Source: SAR202 cluster bacterium bin127
GTDB taxonomy: Bacteria > Chloroflexota > Dehalococcoidia > Lucifugimonadales > Lucifugimonadaceae
Direction: 5' to 3'
NCBI GenBank assembly: GCA_002239045.1
Contig: MPNN01000009.1
Span: 1-64,000, forward strand
DNA length: 64,000 bases
The translations under genes were made by a program, and so were the position numbers. How positions within the stretch are numbered: the stretch's first letter is position 1; each line of letters opens with the position of its first letter. Below the pieces are notes generated by a model. That model worked only from the letters and a program-made list of their open reading frames with translations, was not told the DNA's origin and did not search any database. Positions 48,864-56,874 of this stretch are shown piece after piece.

Positions 48864-50351
48864 CTATTCGTTATCTGGGTCATCTTCGGGGTCGTCCTCC
48901 GGATCATCGTCTTCAGGATCATCCTCGGGGTCGTCATCCTCGGGATCTTCTTCGGCACCATCAAGAGGATTTGGACCACCGCTGTTGATCAACTCAATCT
49001 CTTCCTCCAGAGTGCGTTCCTCAGGCACCAATTCACTCTTCTTGACGTTGTAAAAGAAGCTCTCCCAAGACAACTGCTTCTGCATCACAGCCGCCATGAG
49101 ATTCTGCAACAGTGTGGCGTCGAGAGCAACTTCCACGAACTCCGTATTGAGATTCATCTCCAGCGTTTCGCGCGCCTGATGCCACATCTGCCACCATCGG
49201 AGGGCCTGTGTCATCCCCACCCCTACCGTATTGGCAATGGAAGCTGCGATTGAACCTTCACCCAACTTGCGAATGCGAAGTGTCTCGGATGCCTCCTGAA
49301 AGCTTGGGTCGCTCAGCAATATGCGAGCACCAAGAACAGCCATCTCTTCCTTCTTGTCCGTGGTCGCCTTTTCGAGTGAGGAAAGTCCTTGACCTGTGAA
49401 CTCCAGGAAGCCGGCCGTGCCTCCCGCTTCCAATTTGATAATCGACGTGGACCCAAGTTTCAGTCCCTTGGAATGCCTGTCCTCGTCCACGTCCCCTGCC
49501 ACGTATGCGGTAGGCAAGGCTGTGAAGTGCCTTCCATGCTCAAGGTCCGCGGATGTGCGATACAGACTCAGGTTCACTTCCGCCACGTCCAACAGAGGAG
49601 GCTTCTCCACGTCAGGGGCAGTGTCCATAACACCGATGATTACCGCGGGGATGAAGGTCAGACGCTGACCGCGCACTACTGGATACAACGTTTCCTCCAA
49701 AACCCACTCAACGATGGGAGGTCCGTCAGGATTCTTCGGGTCCGGCCTTTCTCGTTCCCGATACAAACGAACGTAGTACTTGCCTTCCTCAAGACCAAGA
49801 ACCCGAATCTGCGGAACCGTGTCGTGTGAAAACTCATCCTCGGGTTCTGAGTGTGTTTCATAGATGACCAACAGCGAAACACCGCGGGAGCCGTCTTCCT
49901 TTATTTCGGTCTTCCAGTTGATCACCTGCTCCGCTGTGTAGGAGGTGAGGTACGGGGAAGCAGAAGGCACGTCCGAAGCAACGTCTACCACCACACATGT
50001 ACGGCCTACCGTAACCACCTCCTCCGTTATGTGCTTGACGAAGGTCAGGAGGTCCGTCTTGTCCTCTGTAACTGTTTTCAGTACCTCGTCCAAGTCCTCG
50101 GTGGATCCCTCCACCCTTGGAGGCTTCTTGAAAAGCATGCCGACGAGTGCTGCGATTGCGCGGGACGTGCCTGCGAAGAAACTGGCACGCGTCTTGTAGG
50201 CGTTGTACTCACTCTCGTCCTGCGCCTCAAGCAGCGGCAGGAACACTGGTCCCGATGCCTTGACGGCCTCCTCCCCTTCCGCACATACGCGACACTTCAG
50301 CCACTTGCTTTCGTTCTGCACGTATTCAGGATTTCTGTCTTGTACCGGCAT
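48864..50351 (-). CDS. Portal protein (DUF4055 family)
   Basis: 495 residues from the ATG at 50351, with AGGAGG eight bases upstream; a GTG three codons earlier overlaps that site. The order EAYKTRASFF-type (NAYKTRASFFAGTSRAIAAL), VGMLFKKPP, then SYTAEQVINWK, ADLEHGRHFTALPTAYVAGD and GARILLSDPSFQEASETLRI is the DUF4055 portal pattern. The C-terminus is a striking acidic DPEDD repeat (about 30 residues). It forms the dodecameric ring at the capsid vertex used by the terminase. Confidence 0.8.
   Translation of the reverse strand: MPVQDRNPEYVQNESKWLKCRVCAEGEEAVKASGPVFLPLLEAQDESEYNAYKTRASFFAGTSRAIAALVGMLFKKPPRVEGSTEDLDEVLKTVTEDKTDLLTFVKHITEEVVTVGRTCVVVDVASDVPSASPYLTSYTAEQVINWKTEIKEDGSRGVSLLVIYETHSEPEDEFSHDTVPQIRVLGLEEGKYYVRLYRERERPDPKNPDGPPIVEWVLEETLYPVVRGQRLTFIPAVIIGVMDTAPDVEKPPLLDVAEVNLSLYRTSADLEHGRHFTALPTAYVAGDVDEDRHSKGLKLGSTSIIKLEAGGTAGFLEFTGQGLSSLEKATTDKKEEMAVLGARILLSDPSFQEASETLRIRKLGEGSIAASIANTVGVGMTQALRWWQMWHQARETLEMNLNTEFVEVALDATLLQNLMAAVMQKQLSWESFFYNVKKSELVPEERTLEEEIELINSGGPNPLDGAEEDPEDDDPEDDPEDDDPEDDPEDDPDNE
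48867..48962 (-). repeat. Acidic DPEDD coding repeat at portal C-terminus
   Basis: About five units of GAT-CCC/CCG/CCT-GAG/GAA-GAC/GAT-GAC encode EDPEDDDPEDDPEDD-type sequence. Units vary in third positions, so selection keeps the acidic tail rather than recent DNA duplication. Confidence 0.8.
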
Positions 50352-50919
50352 CTCGTTCACCTCCTGATTCGATTCGTGGATACACCCGCTCTATGCGATC
50401 AAGAAGCAGGCGACGTTTCTTGTTCCAATACCACTTGTAAGGATCACAAAGAACCTCAAGTTCCTGCATAGCTCCTCTCAACGATGTCCAACCAGTGAAC
50501 TGCCTACCCAAGACGTTCAGCAAACCACTCAAGTCCATCCACCTAGGAAGCACCGCATATGTGGACGTAGGCATCGTCTGCAATTCGCGCATGAGGTAAG
50601 TCCCACGCGTCTTCACTGCGTGCTGCTCCAAATGCACCATATGGCGTGGGCACCTAGGAGGAGTGTCCCCGAAGTACCACACAATGCGAGGGTCGAAGTC
50701 ATGTGTCACTTCAATCACTCGTGCGGGGAACCATGAGAAGTTCAATTTTCGATTGACCAACAACCAAGAGCCGACAATGCAGGAACGATTACGCCAACGT
50801 TCACGAAACTGTTTGGTTTGTTGCTGATTGAAGAAACTAAGGCGAGCACGTCGGCGCCTTCTGCGGTACTTGGGTGAGAGGTGGGGTGCCAGTGGCTGCG
50901 CTGATGGACGACCGTACAT
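50326..50919 (-). CDS. Hypothetical protein before portal
   Basis: 197 residues, very basic at the N-terminus (KYRRRRRRARLSFFNQQQTK) with aromatic-rich middle and an RLLLDRIERVYPRIESGG end. It overlaps the portal gene by 26 bases. Between the small-terminase-like gene and the portal. Unknown role; nucleic-acid contact is likely from charge. Confidence 0.5.
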   Translation of the reverse strand: MYGRPSAQPLAPHLSPKYRRRRRRARLSFFNQQQTKQFRERWRNRSCIVGSWLLVNRKLNFSWFPARVIEVTHDFDPRIVWYFGDTPPRCPRHMVHLEQHAVKTRGTYLMRELQTMPTSTYAVLPRWMDLSGLLNVLGRQFTGWTSLRGAMQELEVLCDPYKWYWNKKRRLLLDRIERVYPRIESGGERDAGTRQKS

Positions 50920-50924
50920 GACTG

Positions 50925-51497
50925 CTACAGGAAGGTAGGATCTGGAGTGAACTGATCACCAAGCTCATCCCCGATACCAATATGACGTGATCTCACTCTA
51001 GCCCAATTGTGGGCGTCCCGTCGTTCAAGTATCGAAAGTCCCTTCTTCCATAGCCCAGACGTCGAGTTCAATTCGCCGCTGATTATGGACTCAAGATGCT
51101 CCGCAATGGCGGACTTGGTGGCGATGTACAGGTAGGCGTAAATCTCGCCCTTGTCCCGGTCCTCCTTCGACATCTGCGCCACTTCGTCGTCGGGGGCTTC
51201 AAGGTAGTCCTCACCCCATTTGCACCACGTAGTGTACTTCGAACGATGCAGACCAATCAGGTCACAGGCGCGGTCTACGGGTATGCCCTGTCGCAGCTTG
51301 AACACCAGCCCCTCGACCAGATCGAGGCTACACTCTCCGTTGCGCTGACGATACCCCTCCCGCACGCTCAGCCGTTTGCGTGTAGGAGTAGTGGTCTTCT
51401 TCTTGGGGGCAGGGGAGGGCTGAGCCCCCTTTGCCGGGGCCTTTTTGCTGGGTGCAGCCTTGCGGGTGCGGGTTCGCGTTGCGGGGGACTTCGCCAT
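50925..51497 (-). CDS. Terminase small subunit-like protein
   Basis: 190 residues. A Lys/Ala/Pro-rich disordered start (1-45) precedes a helix-turn-helix (VFKLRQGIPVDRACDLIGLH, RSKYTTWCKWGEDYL), then a helical region IYAYLYIATKSAIAEHLESI and GLWKKGLSILERRDAHNWAR. This is the common small-terminase / DNA-packaging regulator pattern. It would recognise the packaging site and load the large subunit. Unusually it is separated from the large subunit by a four-gene cassette. Confidence 0.7.
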   Translation of the reverse strand: MAKSPATRTRTRKAAPSKKAPAKGAQPSPAPKKKTTTPTRKRLSVREGYRQRNGECSLDLVEGLVFKLRQGIPVDRACDLIGLHRSKYTTWCKWGEDYLEAPDDEVAQMSKEDRDKGEIYAYLYIATKSAIAEHLESIISGELNSTSGLWKKGLSILERRDAHNWARVRSRHIGIGDELGDQFTPDPTFL

Positions 51498-51517
51498 TCC
51501 CTGTCGTCTCCGTTATC

Positions 51518-51542
51518 CGCCCCTGAGACCCTCTCAGGGGCG
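51518..51542 (-). promoter_or_regulatory. Perfect hairpin in leader of small-terminase-like gene
   Basis: CGCCCCTGAGA (51518-51528) pairs perfectly with TCTCAGGGGCG (51532-51542), loop CCC, 21 bases before the start codon. Being downstream of the 51555 promoter and upstream of the gene, it may be a leader structure, attenuator or operator. Confidence 0.5.
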
Positions 51543-51554
51543 CCGTGACGCGCG

Positions 51555-51563
51555 ATTGTAACA
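51555..51563 (-). promoter_or_regulatory. Extended -10 promoter TGTTACAAT
   Basis: On the minus strand CCGCTGTTACAATCG has TG-N-TACAAT. It lies between the terminator at 51593 and the start at 51497, where a new transcript must begin. No matching -35 is evident. Confidence 0.45.
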
Positions 51564-51592
51564 GCGGAGTGGGGAACGGGGGTAAAGTTGGA

Positions 51593-51622
51593 AGACGCGG
51601 CAGGGGAGGACCTGCCGCGTCT
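51593..51622 (-). terminator. Terminator hairpin of the cassette
   Basis: AGACGCGGCAGG (51593-51604) pairs perfectly with CCTGCCGCGTCT (51611-51622), followed on the minus strand by TCCAACTTTACC. It ends the cassette transcript after the SLOG-like gene. The TCTTCCAACTTT at its 3' edge is shared with the 36.0 kb terminator. Confidence 0.7.
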
Positions 51623-51646
51623 GAGGGTTGCTACAGTTGCGGGGTG

Positions 51647-52057
51647 TCAGTCCGCTGCAATGAACACCACGCGCTTGCCGTACTCCCGCGCGTATCGAAC
51701 CGTCGCCCATTCACCGGACCGCCTCACCTCGCGATTCGGGTCCACGGGCATCGCGATCAACACGTCGCAAGCCTTCGCGATATGTCGATTGCGGATCAAA
51801 TACTTCCAGGGTTCGTGGACGTATGCCGCACCCTCGCTGAACGCACGCCTCGACGTATCGGTCGGCGGGTGAATGTGAACGACGAACCCTGCGCGTATTG
51901 CACGCTTGTGCGCGGCCGCGTCGGCCCCCACGCAATCACCGTGGTGAAACTCGTCGAACCCCTGACTGCGAAACTCGAGCAGCATGTTTTGCAGGGCCGC
52001 CAATGCGGATGAACGGGGCACGAATTGCACCCCGGTGAAACCAATCGCTTTCGGCAT
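51647..52057 (-). CDS. SLOG/DprA-like Rossmann protein
   Basis: 136 residues from the ATG at 52057 with GGAGA upstream. PKAIGFTGVQFVPRSSALAA, then FDEFHHGDCVGADAAAHKRA, then RNRHIAKACDVLIAMPVD and YAREYGKRVVFIAAD follow the SLOG/LOG/DprA Rossmann pattern (GxxG entry and GDCVGAD in the nucleotide-binding loop). Related phage and bacterial proteins bind nucleotides or sugar nucleotides. The small size suggests a sensor or metabolic domain; function unknown. Confidence 0.65.
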   Translation of the reverse strand: MPKAIGFTGVQFVPRSSALAALQNMLLEFRSQGFDEFHHGDCVGADAAAHKRAIRAGFVVHIHPPTDTSRRAFSEGAAYVHEPWKYLIRNRHIAKACDVLIAMPVDPNREVRRSGEWATVRYAREYGKRVVFIAAD

Positions 52058-52079
52058 CAGATGTCTCCGTTTGCGTCGC

Positions 52080-52403
52080 TCAGTACACCAGGCCCGAGTC
52101 TGTGGGCATGTGCGGCTCAAATACGTCTTCCGGCCCGCGAATGTGCTCACCCGGGTAGGACTCGTACATCGAATCCCTCATGACTTCGTTGATCTCGTCG
52201 TCCGACATGTCCGCGTACTCGTGCGCCTGATAAATCGCGTACTTCGCCGCTGCGACGTGTGAACCGAAGACCGTGAGCGATTCGACGCCTGACAGGAAGT
52301 CGTTGAACTCGCTCAATTCGACAATGGTGTAGTCATTCCCGATGGTGTCAGGCTTCGCGCATGAGTTGATGTAGTCCATCGCGTTGTTCGGTACGTTGAT
52401 CAT
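52080..52403 (-). CDS. Hypothetical acidic protein
   Basis: 107 residues from the ATG overlapping the HNH stop (ATGA). Acidic, helical (VAAAKYAIYQAHEYADMSDD), with Met-rich patches. The longer frame to 52493 shadows the HNH gene. It lies between HNH and SLOG genes in one transcript. Unknown role. Confidence 0.55.
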   Translation of the reverse strand: MINVPNNAMDYINSCAKPDTIGNDYTIVELSEFNDFLSGVESLTVFGSHVAAAKYAIYQAHEYADMSDDEINEVMRDSMYESYPGEHIRGPEDVFEPHMPTDSGLVY

Positions 52404-52801
52404 TTCGTGTCTCCCTTGAGCGCCGCGACGAACCCGCCCCGGCGTGCGATCAGCATCTTCGCCTCGGCCGTGTCGATCACACGTCGCGCGCAATTGCGGA
52501 CGTGGCGTTCGATGGCCTCAGCGTCGATCCCGTGATTCAGGTAATTGGCAACGGACCGCGTGAATTCGCGAACGTTGCGATTGCCTCGACTGCTGTTGCA
52601 ACGGTGGCAGCATGTGACGAGATTCGTCGTGTCGTTTGTGCCCCCGCGACTGTTCGGCTTCAGATGGTCCAGCGTCAGCTTCGCGCCATCCTCGACCGTG
52701 TCCCCGCAATACACGCACGCCAGGCCATCTCGCAGGTAGATGGCCAACCGACGCTCGTTGCGGATCCACTTCATCCCCTGCATTGCGTTTCGTGCGCTCA
52801 T
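52400..52801 (-). CDS. HNH endonuclease (McrA-like)
   Basis: 133 residues. LACVYCGDTV, LTLDHLKPNSRGGTNDTTN, LVTCCHRCNSSRGNR is a complete HNH motif: CxxC zinc pairs and the D-H / N / H catalytic set. Adjacent to the large terminase; in several phages an HNH protein next to terminase is needed for packaging cleavage, though a mobile or restriction role is equally possible. The C-terminal half is helical. Confidence 0.85.
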   Translation of the reverse strand: MSARNAMQGMKWIRNERRLAIYLRDGLACVYCGDTVEDGAKLTLDHLKPNSRGGTNDTTNLVTCCHRCNSSRGNRNVREFTRSVANYLNHGIDAEAIERHVRNCARRVIDTAEAKMLIARRGGFVAALKGDTK

Positions 52802-52803
52802 GA

Positions 52804-53184
52804 CTATGCCACCTTGGGCAGGTACGCGACCTTCGCTACACAGCCTCGGTAATCGTGATTATCGACTGACACTCCGTCCACCACTGACGTCAGGTGGGGC
52901 GGGTTTTCAATCGAATACAAGCCGTCTCCCAGGAACTCAGCGTGCTGTTCCAGCGTGCCTCGTTCCAGGAGACGAACGGGCTCGAGACCGAGCTTGTCGG
53001 CTACCTTGTCGATCTCTTCCCGCAACATCCCGCGACGATTGACCAGCCCGATGCTGACGACCTGCTTGACCATCTTCCTCGCCTCGGCGTAATCAATGCC
53101 CGCGTAGTTCGCGATTGCGCGAACGCCGCAATTGCCCGATCTGTTGCTCCAGCTCAGACCGTTGTTCGTCAATCTCAGGTCCAT
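52804..53184 (-). CDS. Papain-like fold protein (putative)
   Basis: 126 residues. SGNCGVRAIANYAGIDYAEA places Cys19 at a papain/C39-type nucleophile site; the second half, HLTSVVDGVSVDNHDYRGC, has the His and Asp in the order of such folds. The protein is small and could be an inactive binding version. First gene after the 53.2 kb promoter and palindrome. Confidence 0.5.
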   Translation of the reverse strand: MDLRLTNNGLSWSNRSGNCGVRAIANYAGIDYAEARKMVKQVVSIGLVNRRGMLREEIDKVADKLGLEPVRLLERGTLEQHAEFLGDGLYSIENPPHLTSVVDGVSVDNHDYRGCVAKVAYLPKVA

Positions 53185-53483
53185 CTCCGTCTCCCATGTG
53201 TGCCAAACTCGCTAGCGAGTTTGAACTGCGCTGGCACGCTTGTCAAACCGGGAAGACACCGGGATTTTCCACCTGGAAGATCAATCACTTGGAGGTGCCC
53301 TACGCGCGCGTATGCACGCGGTTCCTTCACCACCGTGGATCTTCGGGGATTCCTCATGTGCCGTGGATCCACGAGGAATCAATCACTTAGCGGGTGGACG
53401 CCTGCTATGGCAGGACGAGAGGGCGGACGAACCTCTCAGCCCTCCCCTGCCGGGGTCAACGCGCAACGGGGACGACGATGGGG
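53185..53483 (-). promoter_or_regulatory. Noncoding region with promoter, 20-base palindrome and hairpins
   Basis: After the large terminase stop, the region holds one copy of the GGCAGGGGAGGGCTGAG repeat (53429-53452), a nested hairpin (GATTCCTC...GAGGAATC enclosing CGTGGATCCACG, about 53350-53383), a direct repeat ATCAATCACTT (53280 and 53378), then TTGACA (53246-53241) and, 17 bases on, CAAACT as a weak -10 that lies inside a perfect 20-base palindrome (53204-53223). This fits terminator plus regulated promoter for the 53.2-51.6 kb cassette; a packaging site is another possibility. Confidence 0.55.
53204..53223. promoter_or_regulatory. Perfect 20-base palindrome, putative operator
   Basis: CAAACTCGCTAGCGAGTTTG reads identically on both strands and overlaps the expected -10 region of the TTGACA promoter, about 20 bases before the ATG of the cassette's first gene. 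Best read as a repressor-binding operator. Confidence 0.6.
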
Positions 53484-54866
53484 CTAATGCCCTGAAATGC
53501 GGAGAGGGCCGGTCGTGCGACGTATGGGGTAGAGGTATGCAACGGGGTAGCCGAGTGCGTCTGTGAGGTGCGACATATGGCGCAGCTTGTGAGCGTTTTC
53601 GTGGTTGAATTCGATCAGGTAGCGCTTCAGCTTTTTACACTTCGGGGATATCGTCAGACTGGGGGCTGTTTCCTTGCGGGACTTGAACTTGCCATTTACC
53701 GAATTGAATCGATCACGACGGGGAGGGTTCGTCTTCTTCGTTCGAACTGTGAACCCAAACTCGCGCAGAATGTGAAAGTCCGAACGTCCGCCCGGAGCGT
53801 TCGTCTGCCGCGCATTGCCCGAAGCGTCGGGGTAGACGTCTCGAATGCGGTCGCCCCAGTCCTCGCGCAACTTGACGCACGCGTCCTCCGTGTCGCTGTT
53901 CGGCAGTTCGTATTCCTTCACTACGTGCATTCGATCACCACGCTTCCAAAACACAACAAACGCCATCGGGTCCACGTTGAAATCCATTCCTACACAGAGC
54001 TCGTGCCCCGGATCAGGCAGGTCCACAATGCACGTATCAGGATTGAACGCATAGTAGACGAGACCTTTGGCTAGCGATACGAACTGCCCATCCACGAATG
54101 CGAGCGCGGCCTTGTCGTCGTACCCGAGCTCTAGCCTCGCGGCGTAGTCACTCGGCAGAGCTTTGTTGGCCTTCGTCGATGCCTGCACCAAGGTGAGGTC
54201 ATGGTTGTCCTTTTCCTCGCCCTCGCAAATGTCGTAGCCCCAATTGAGCTCCTCGGGCGTACCCATCAACCCGATCTCTAAGTAACGAGCACGCGGATCT
54301 CGAACACGAGCGAGCACCTGGTCGAACACTTCTCGGGGTTGAATGAATGGCTCGTCTATGTAACCGGCCGCCAGGTTCGGGCCTTTCAGAGCATCGGGGT
54401 CATCCCCCGACATGATCCACACGATTGCGTTCGCTTGTTTGTACTGAATTTGAAACTCGAGATCGGCCTTGTTGAAATCCCACTTCAACTGCCCGGGCAT
54501 CAACGTTTGCTTGCCGTAGAGCAGCCCTTTCATAGTGGGGATGGCCGTGCGCTTGGCCACCTTGTAGGACGGGCTCACCCACGCAACGGGGGAGGGGAAG
54601 TTGTATATGGCCATGGCGAGGGCTCGCTTCGCCCCTACCAGTGTTTTCCCCCCTCCGTACCCCGTCACAAGGGCCTTGATAAATGTGGTGGCCTCCCACC
54701 ACTCACGTTGGTGTGGCCACATACCTCCCTTGACTATCTGAGGCGCGTTGCCCCGACGGGCTGCAAGCTCCCCTCCAACTAACTCACCCGTGACCTCCTT
54801 GATCTCCGGGTCTTGTTTACGCCAGAACGATTGCTGCGCCCGTCGTTGTTCGAACCAGGATGGCAC
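53484..54866 (-). CDS. Terminase large subunit
   Basis: 460 residues from a GTG at 54866 with GGAGGT eight bases upstream. ATPase: Walker A VTGYGGGKTLVG (about 67-78), Walker B AAGYIDEPF. Nuclease: GMDFNVDPMAFVVFW, YPDASGN and the final acidic cluster. It cuts the concatemer and drives DNA into the head through the portal. The gene overlaps the helicase end by 88 bases. The terminase lies at the border of the metabolic and structural genes. Confidence 0.9.
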   Translation of the reverse strand: MPSWFEQRRAQQSFWRKQDPEIKEVTGELVGGELAARRGNAPQIVKGGMWPHQREWWEATTFIKALVTGYGGGKTLVGAKRALAMAIYNFPSPVAWVSPSYKVAKRTAIPTMKGLLYGKQTLMPGQLKWDFNKADLEFQIQYKQANAIVWIMSGDDPDALKGPNLAAGYIDEPFIQPREVFDQVLARVRDPRARYLEIGLMGTPEELNWGYDICEGEEKDNHDLTLVQASTKANKALPSDYAARLELGYDDKAALAFVDGQFVSLAKGLVYYAFNPDTCIVDLPDPGHELCVGMDFNVDPMAFVVFWKRGDRMHVVKEYELPNSDTEDACVKLREDWGDRIRDVYPDASGNARQTNAPGGRSDFHILREFGFTVRTKKTNPPRRDRFNSVNGKFKSRKETAPSLTISPKCKKLKRYLIEFNHENAHKLRHMSHLTDALGYPVAYLYPIRRTTGPLRISGH

Positions 54867-56452
54867 TTTATCGACCTCCGATACCTCTTTATCAATGGTT
54901 CCTTGCCCACCACAATCTGTTCGAAAAGGTCTTTACCTTCCGCGTGGAATTCAAGGATGCGCTCGTCCACAGAACGAGCGATCACAATATCATAAAGGTA
55001 GGTGCGTTCTTGGAGTCTCGGTCGTACCCTCTCTTCCGCCTGGGCGCGGTGCATAGGCGAAGTAGGGCTCTCTAGGAAGATGACGTAGTTCGCCACCTGC
55101 AAGTTCAACGCGGCGCCTCCCATCTTCCAATTGACTAACAACACCCGTATGTTCGGGTCTCGTTTGAAACCATCGATCACCTTCTTCGAATTCTTCGTCT
55201 GCCCCCATAGCCGAACGTACTTCACACCCCGTTCCTTGATCGCGGCTTCTGCACGGTCCCCTGTAACGTTGTACTCGTAAAACACAATGGCCTTATTCAC
55301 CATGGGTACTGACTCTACAAGCTCCACCATGTGGTCCACCTTGGGATTCATTCTCAAGGGGACTTCCATCTTTTCGCTATCGTCGGTGGGGTCCAGTACA
55401 AGGTTACCACCTGTCAATTGTCTCTGACGGATGAACACGTTCTTCTGCTTCAATACATCCCCGCGCTCAATGGCCTCTCTTGCCTCGCGCGCTGCGATTA
55501 GCAAGTCATTCATGTGCTCACCCATCTCCGCGGTCATCGTAGCGCGAAACGTTTGGCGTACGATCTTCGGTACGTCAAAGCACTCACTGTTCAAGTAGGT
55601 TATAGAACGATGCCGCAGCATCCGATTTAGGTCTTCCGTCATGCGGAGGTCTACGGTCTTTTTCTTCCACTTCCCCGCCTGTACCGCGTTGTAGAAAACG
55701 TACTCGAAAAGCTCCTCCGAGTTGCCAAACGACTCACCCTTGTCTATCACCAACATCTCGCCAAAAAGAGGCTTGGGGTCACGCCCCATCGGAGTACCTG
55801 TCATGCCATAAACGTAGCCCATCTCGTCCGCTATGGCTTTACACGATTGCGAGGTACCACTGGAGGGGTTCATCAACATCTGCACTTCATCGAACACGAC
55901 CAGGTCAAACTTGGTCTGTATTTCACGAACCACTCGAGATATGAGACGCCTCTTTCGCTTCGCGCTTCCCTTCTTGTCAGGGAGCTTGGTGACATAGGAG
56001 TGCAGACCCGCATACGTCATTAGGTGGACGTCCGCGGTGCGTTGCAACGACACTTCCTTGTCCGAACGGGATCCTATGGACGAAACCACGGAGAGGTCCG
56101 AGTGGATCTGCGCCTCCTCCTCCCAACCATAAACGGATACCTCGTTCAAACACACCACAAGTGCTGAACGGATGAGACGGCGACGTTGAAAGTCCGTAAT
56201 GATGTCCAACGCTATCTTCGTCTTTCCCAGACCCATCTCCGGGAACAGACCAAAGCGAGATACATTGGTGCAAACTAGGTAGGTTTGAAGCTGGTGCAGA
56301 TACGGCTCAGTTTTGAAAACAGGCGCGGGTTTGTATTCAGAGATGATCTTCTCGATGTCCTGCCGAGTGAGCTTTTTGACCCACGTCCAGTCATCGAGAG
56401 GACGATGGATGTAATCCACCAGTGCCTGCTTGGCTAAGACAACCATCGTCAA
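54779..56452 (-). CDS. SNF2/SSL2-type DNA helicase
   Basis: 557 residues. Motif I FPEMGLGKTKIAL, motif Ia/Ib region, motif II LVVFDEVQML, motif III MTGTPMGRDPK, motif V NLQVANYVIFLE and VI RAQAEERVRPRLQ identify an SF2 ATPase of the SNF2-like branch common in phages. The last 40 residues (SNNDGRSNRSGVNKTRRSRR) are basic and lie over the terminase start. It probably unwinds or remodels DNA in replication or recombination. Confidence 0.85.
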   Translation of the reverse strand: MTMVVLAKQALVDYIHRPLDDWTWVKKLTRQDIEKIISEYKPAPVFKTEPYLHQLQTYLVCTNVSRFGLFPEMGLGKTKIALDIITDFQRRRLIRSALVVCLNEVSVYGWEEEAQIHSDLSVVSSIGSRSDKEVSLQRTADVHLMTYAGLHSYVTKLPDKKGSAKRKRRLISRVVREIQTKFDLVVFDEVQMLMNPSSGTSQSCKAIADEMGYVYGMTGTPMGRDPKPLFGEMLVIDKGESFGNSEELFEYVFYNAVQAGKWKKKTVDLRMTEDLNRMLRHRSITYLNSECFDVPKIVRQTFRATMTAEMGEHMNDLLIAAREAREAIERGDVLKQKNVFIRQRQLTGGNLVLDPTDDSEKMEVPLRMNPKVDHMVELVESVPMVNKAIVFYEYNVTGDRAEAAIKERGVKYVRLWGQTKNSKKVIDGFKRDPNIRVLLVNWKMGGAALNLQVANYVIFLESPTSPMHRAQAEERVRPRLQERTYLYDIVIARSVDERILEFHAEGKDLFEQIVVGKEPLIKRYRRSIKCHPGSNNDGRSNRSGVNKTRRSRRSRVS

Positions 56453-56871
56453 TCCTCGATCAAAATATGACCATCATCTCCTACAGGAAGCAACTCTATA
56501 GCCTCCTCACTAAAAGGTACATCATCATACGGCATTGCGCGCCAACCTCTCGCACGAGCAGTATCATCATGCGTCGGGGACTTACGATTCTTCCCTTCCT
56601 GCTTCCTTCTGTATGCGCGCGCTTCGTAGACAAACAAGGCCATACGAAGATGCCAAATTGCGTCCTGTGTTTCAACGCACGGGATTATCTCATTCAAGTA
56701 GATAGTCCTATGGATCAAAGCGCGCAAAACCTCTTGAGTTTGTAGACCGTCCCATTCCTGGTCATAACGCACCGCACCTCCAGACCGTTTCATAAAACTT
56801 ATCTGCTGAGTACCTTCCCCGCGTCCGGTTTCTTCTAGTTCGTAGATATGACCGTCGTCAAGAACTTTCAT
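56449..56871 (-). CDS. Hypothetical protein between helicases
   Basis: 140 residues, mixed alpha/beta, ending with an acidic stretch (IELLPVGDDGHILIED) whose ATGA joins the SNF2 gene start. A short Arg/Lys patch (YRRKQEGKNRKSP) could touch DNA. Unknown role. Confidence 0.5.
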   Translation of the reverse strand: MKVLDDGHIYELEETGRGEGTQQISFMKRSGGAVRYDQEWDGLQTQEVLRALIHRTIYLNEIIPCVETQDAIWHLRMALFVYEARAYRRKQEGKNRKSPTHDDTARARGWRAMPYDDVPFSEEAIELLPVGDDGHILIED

Positions 56872-56874
56872 GAA

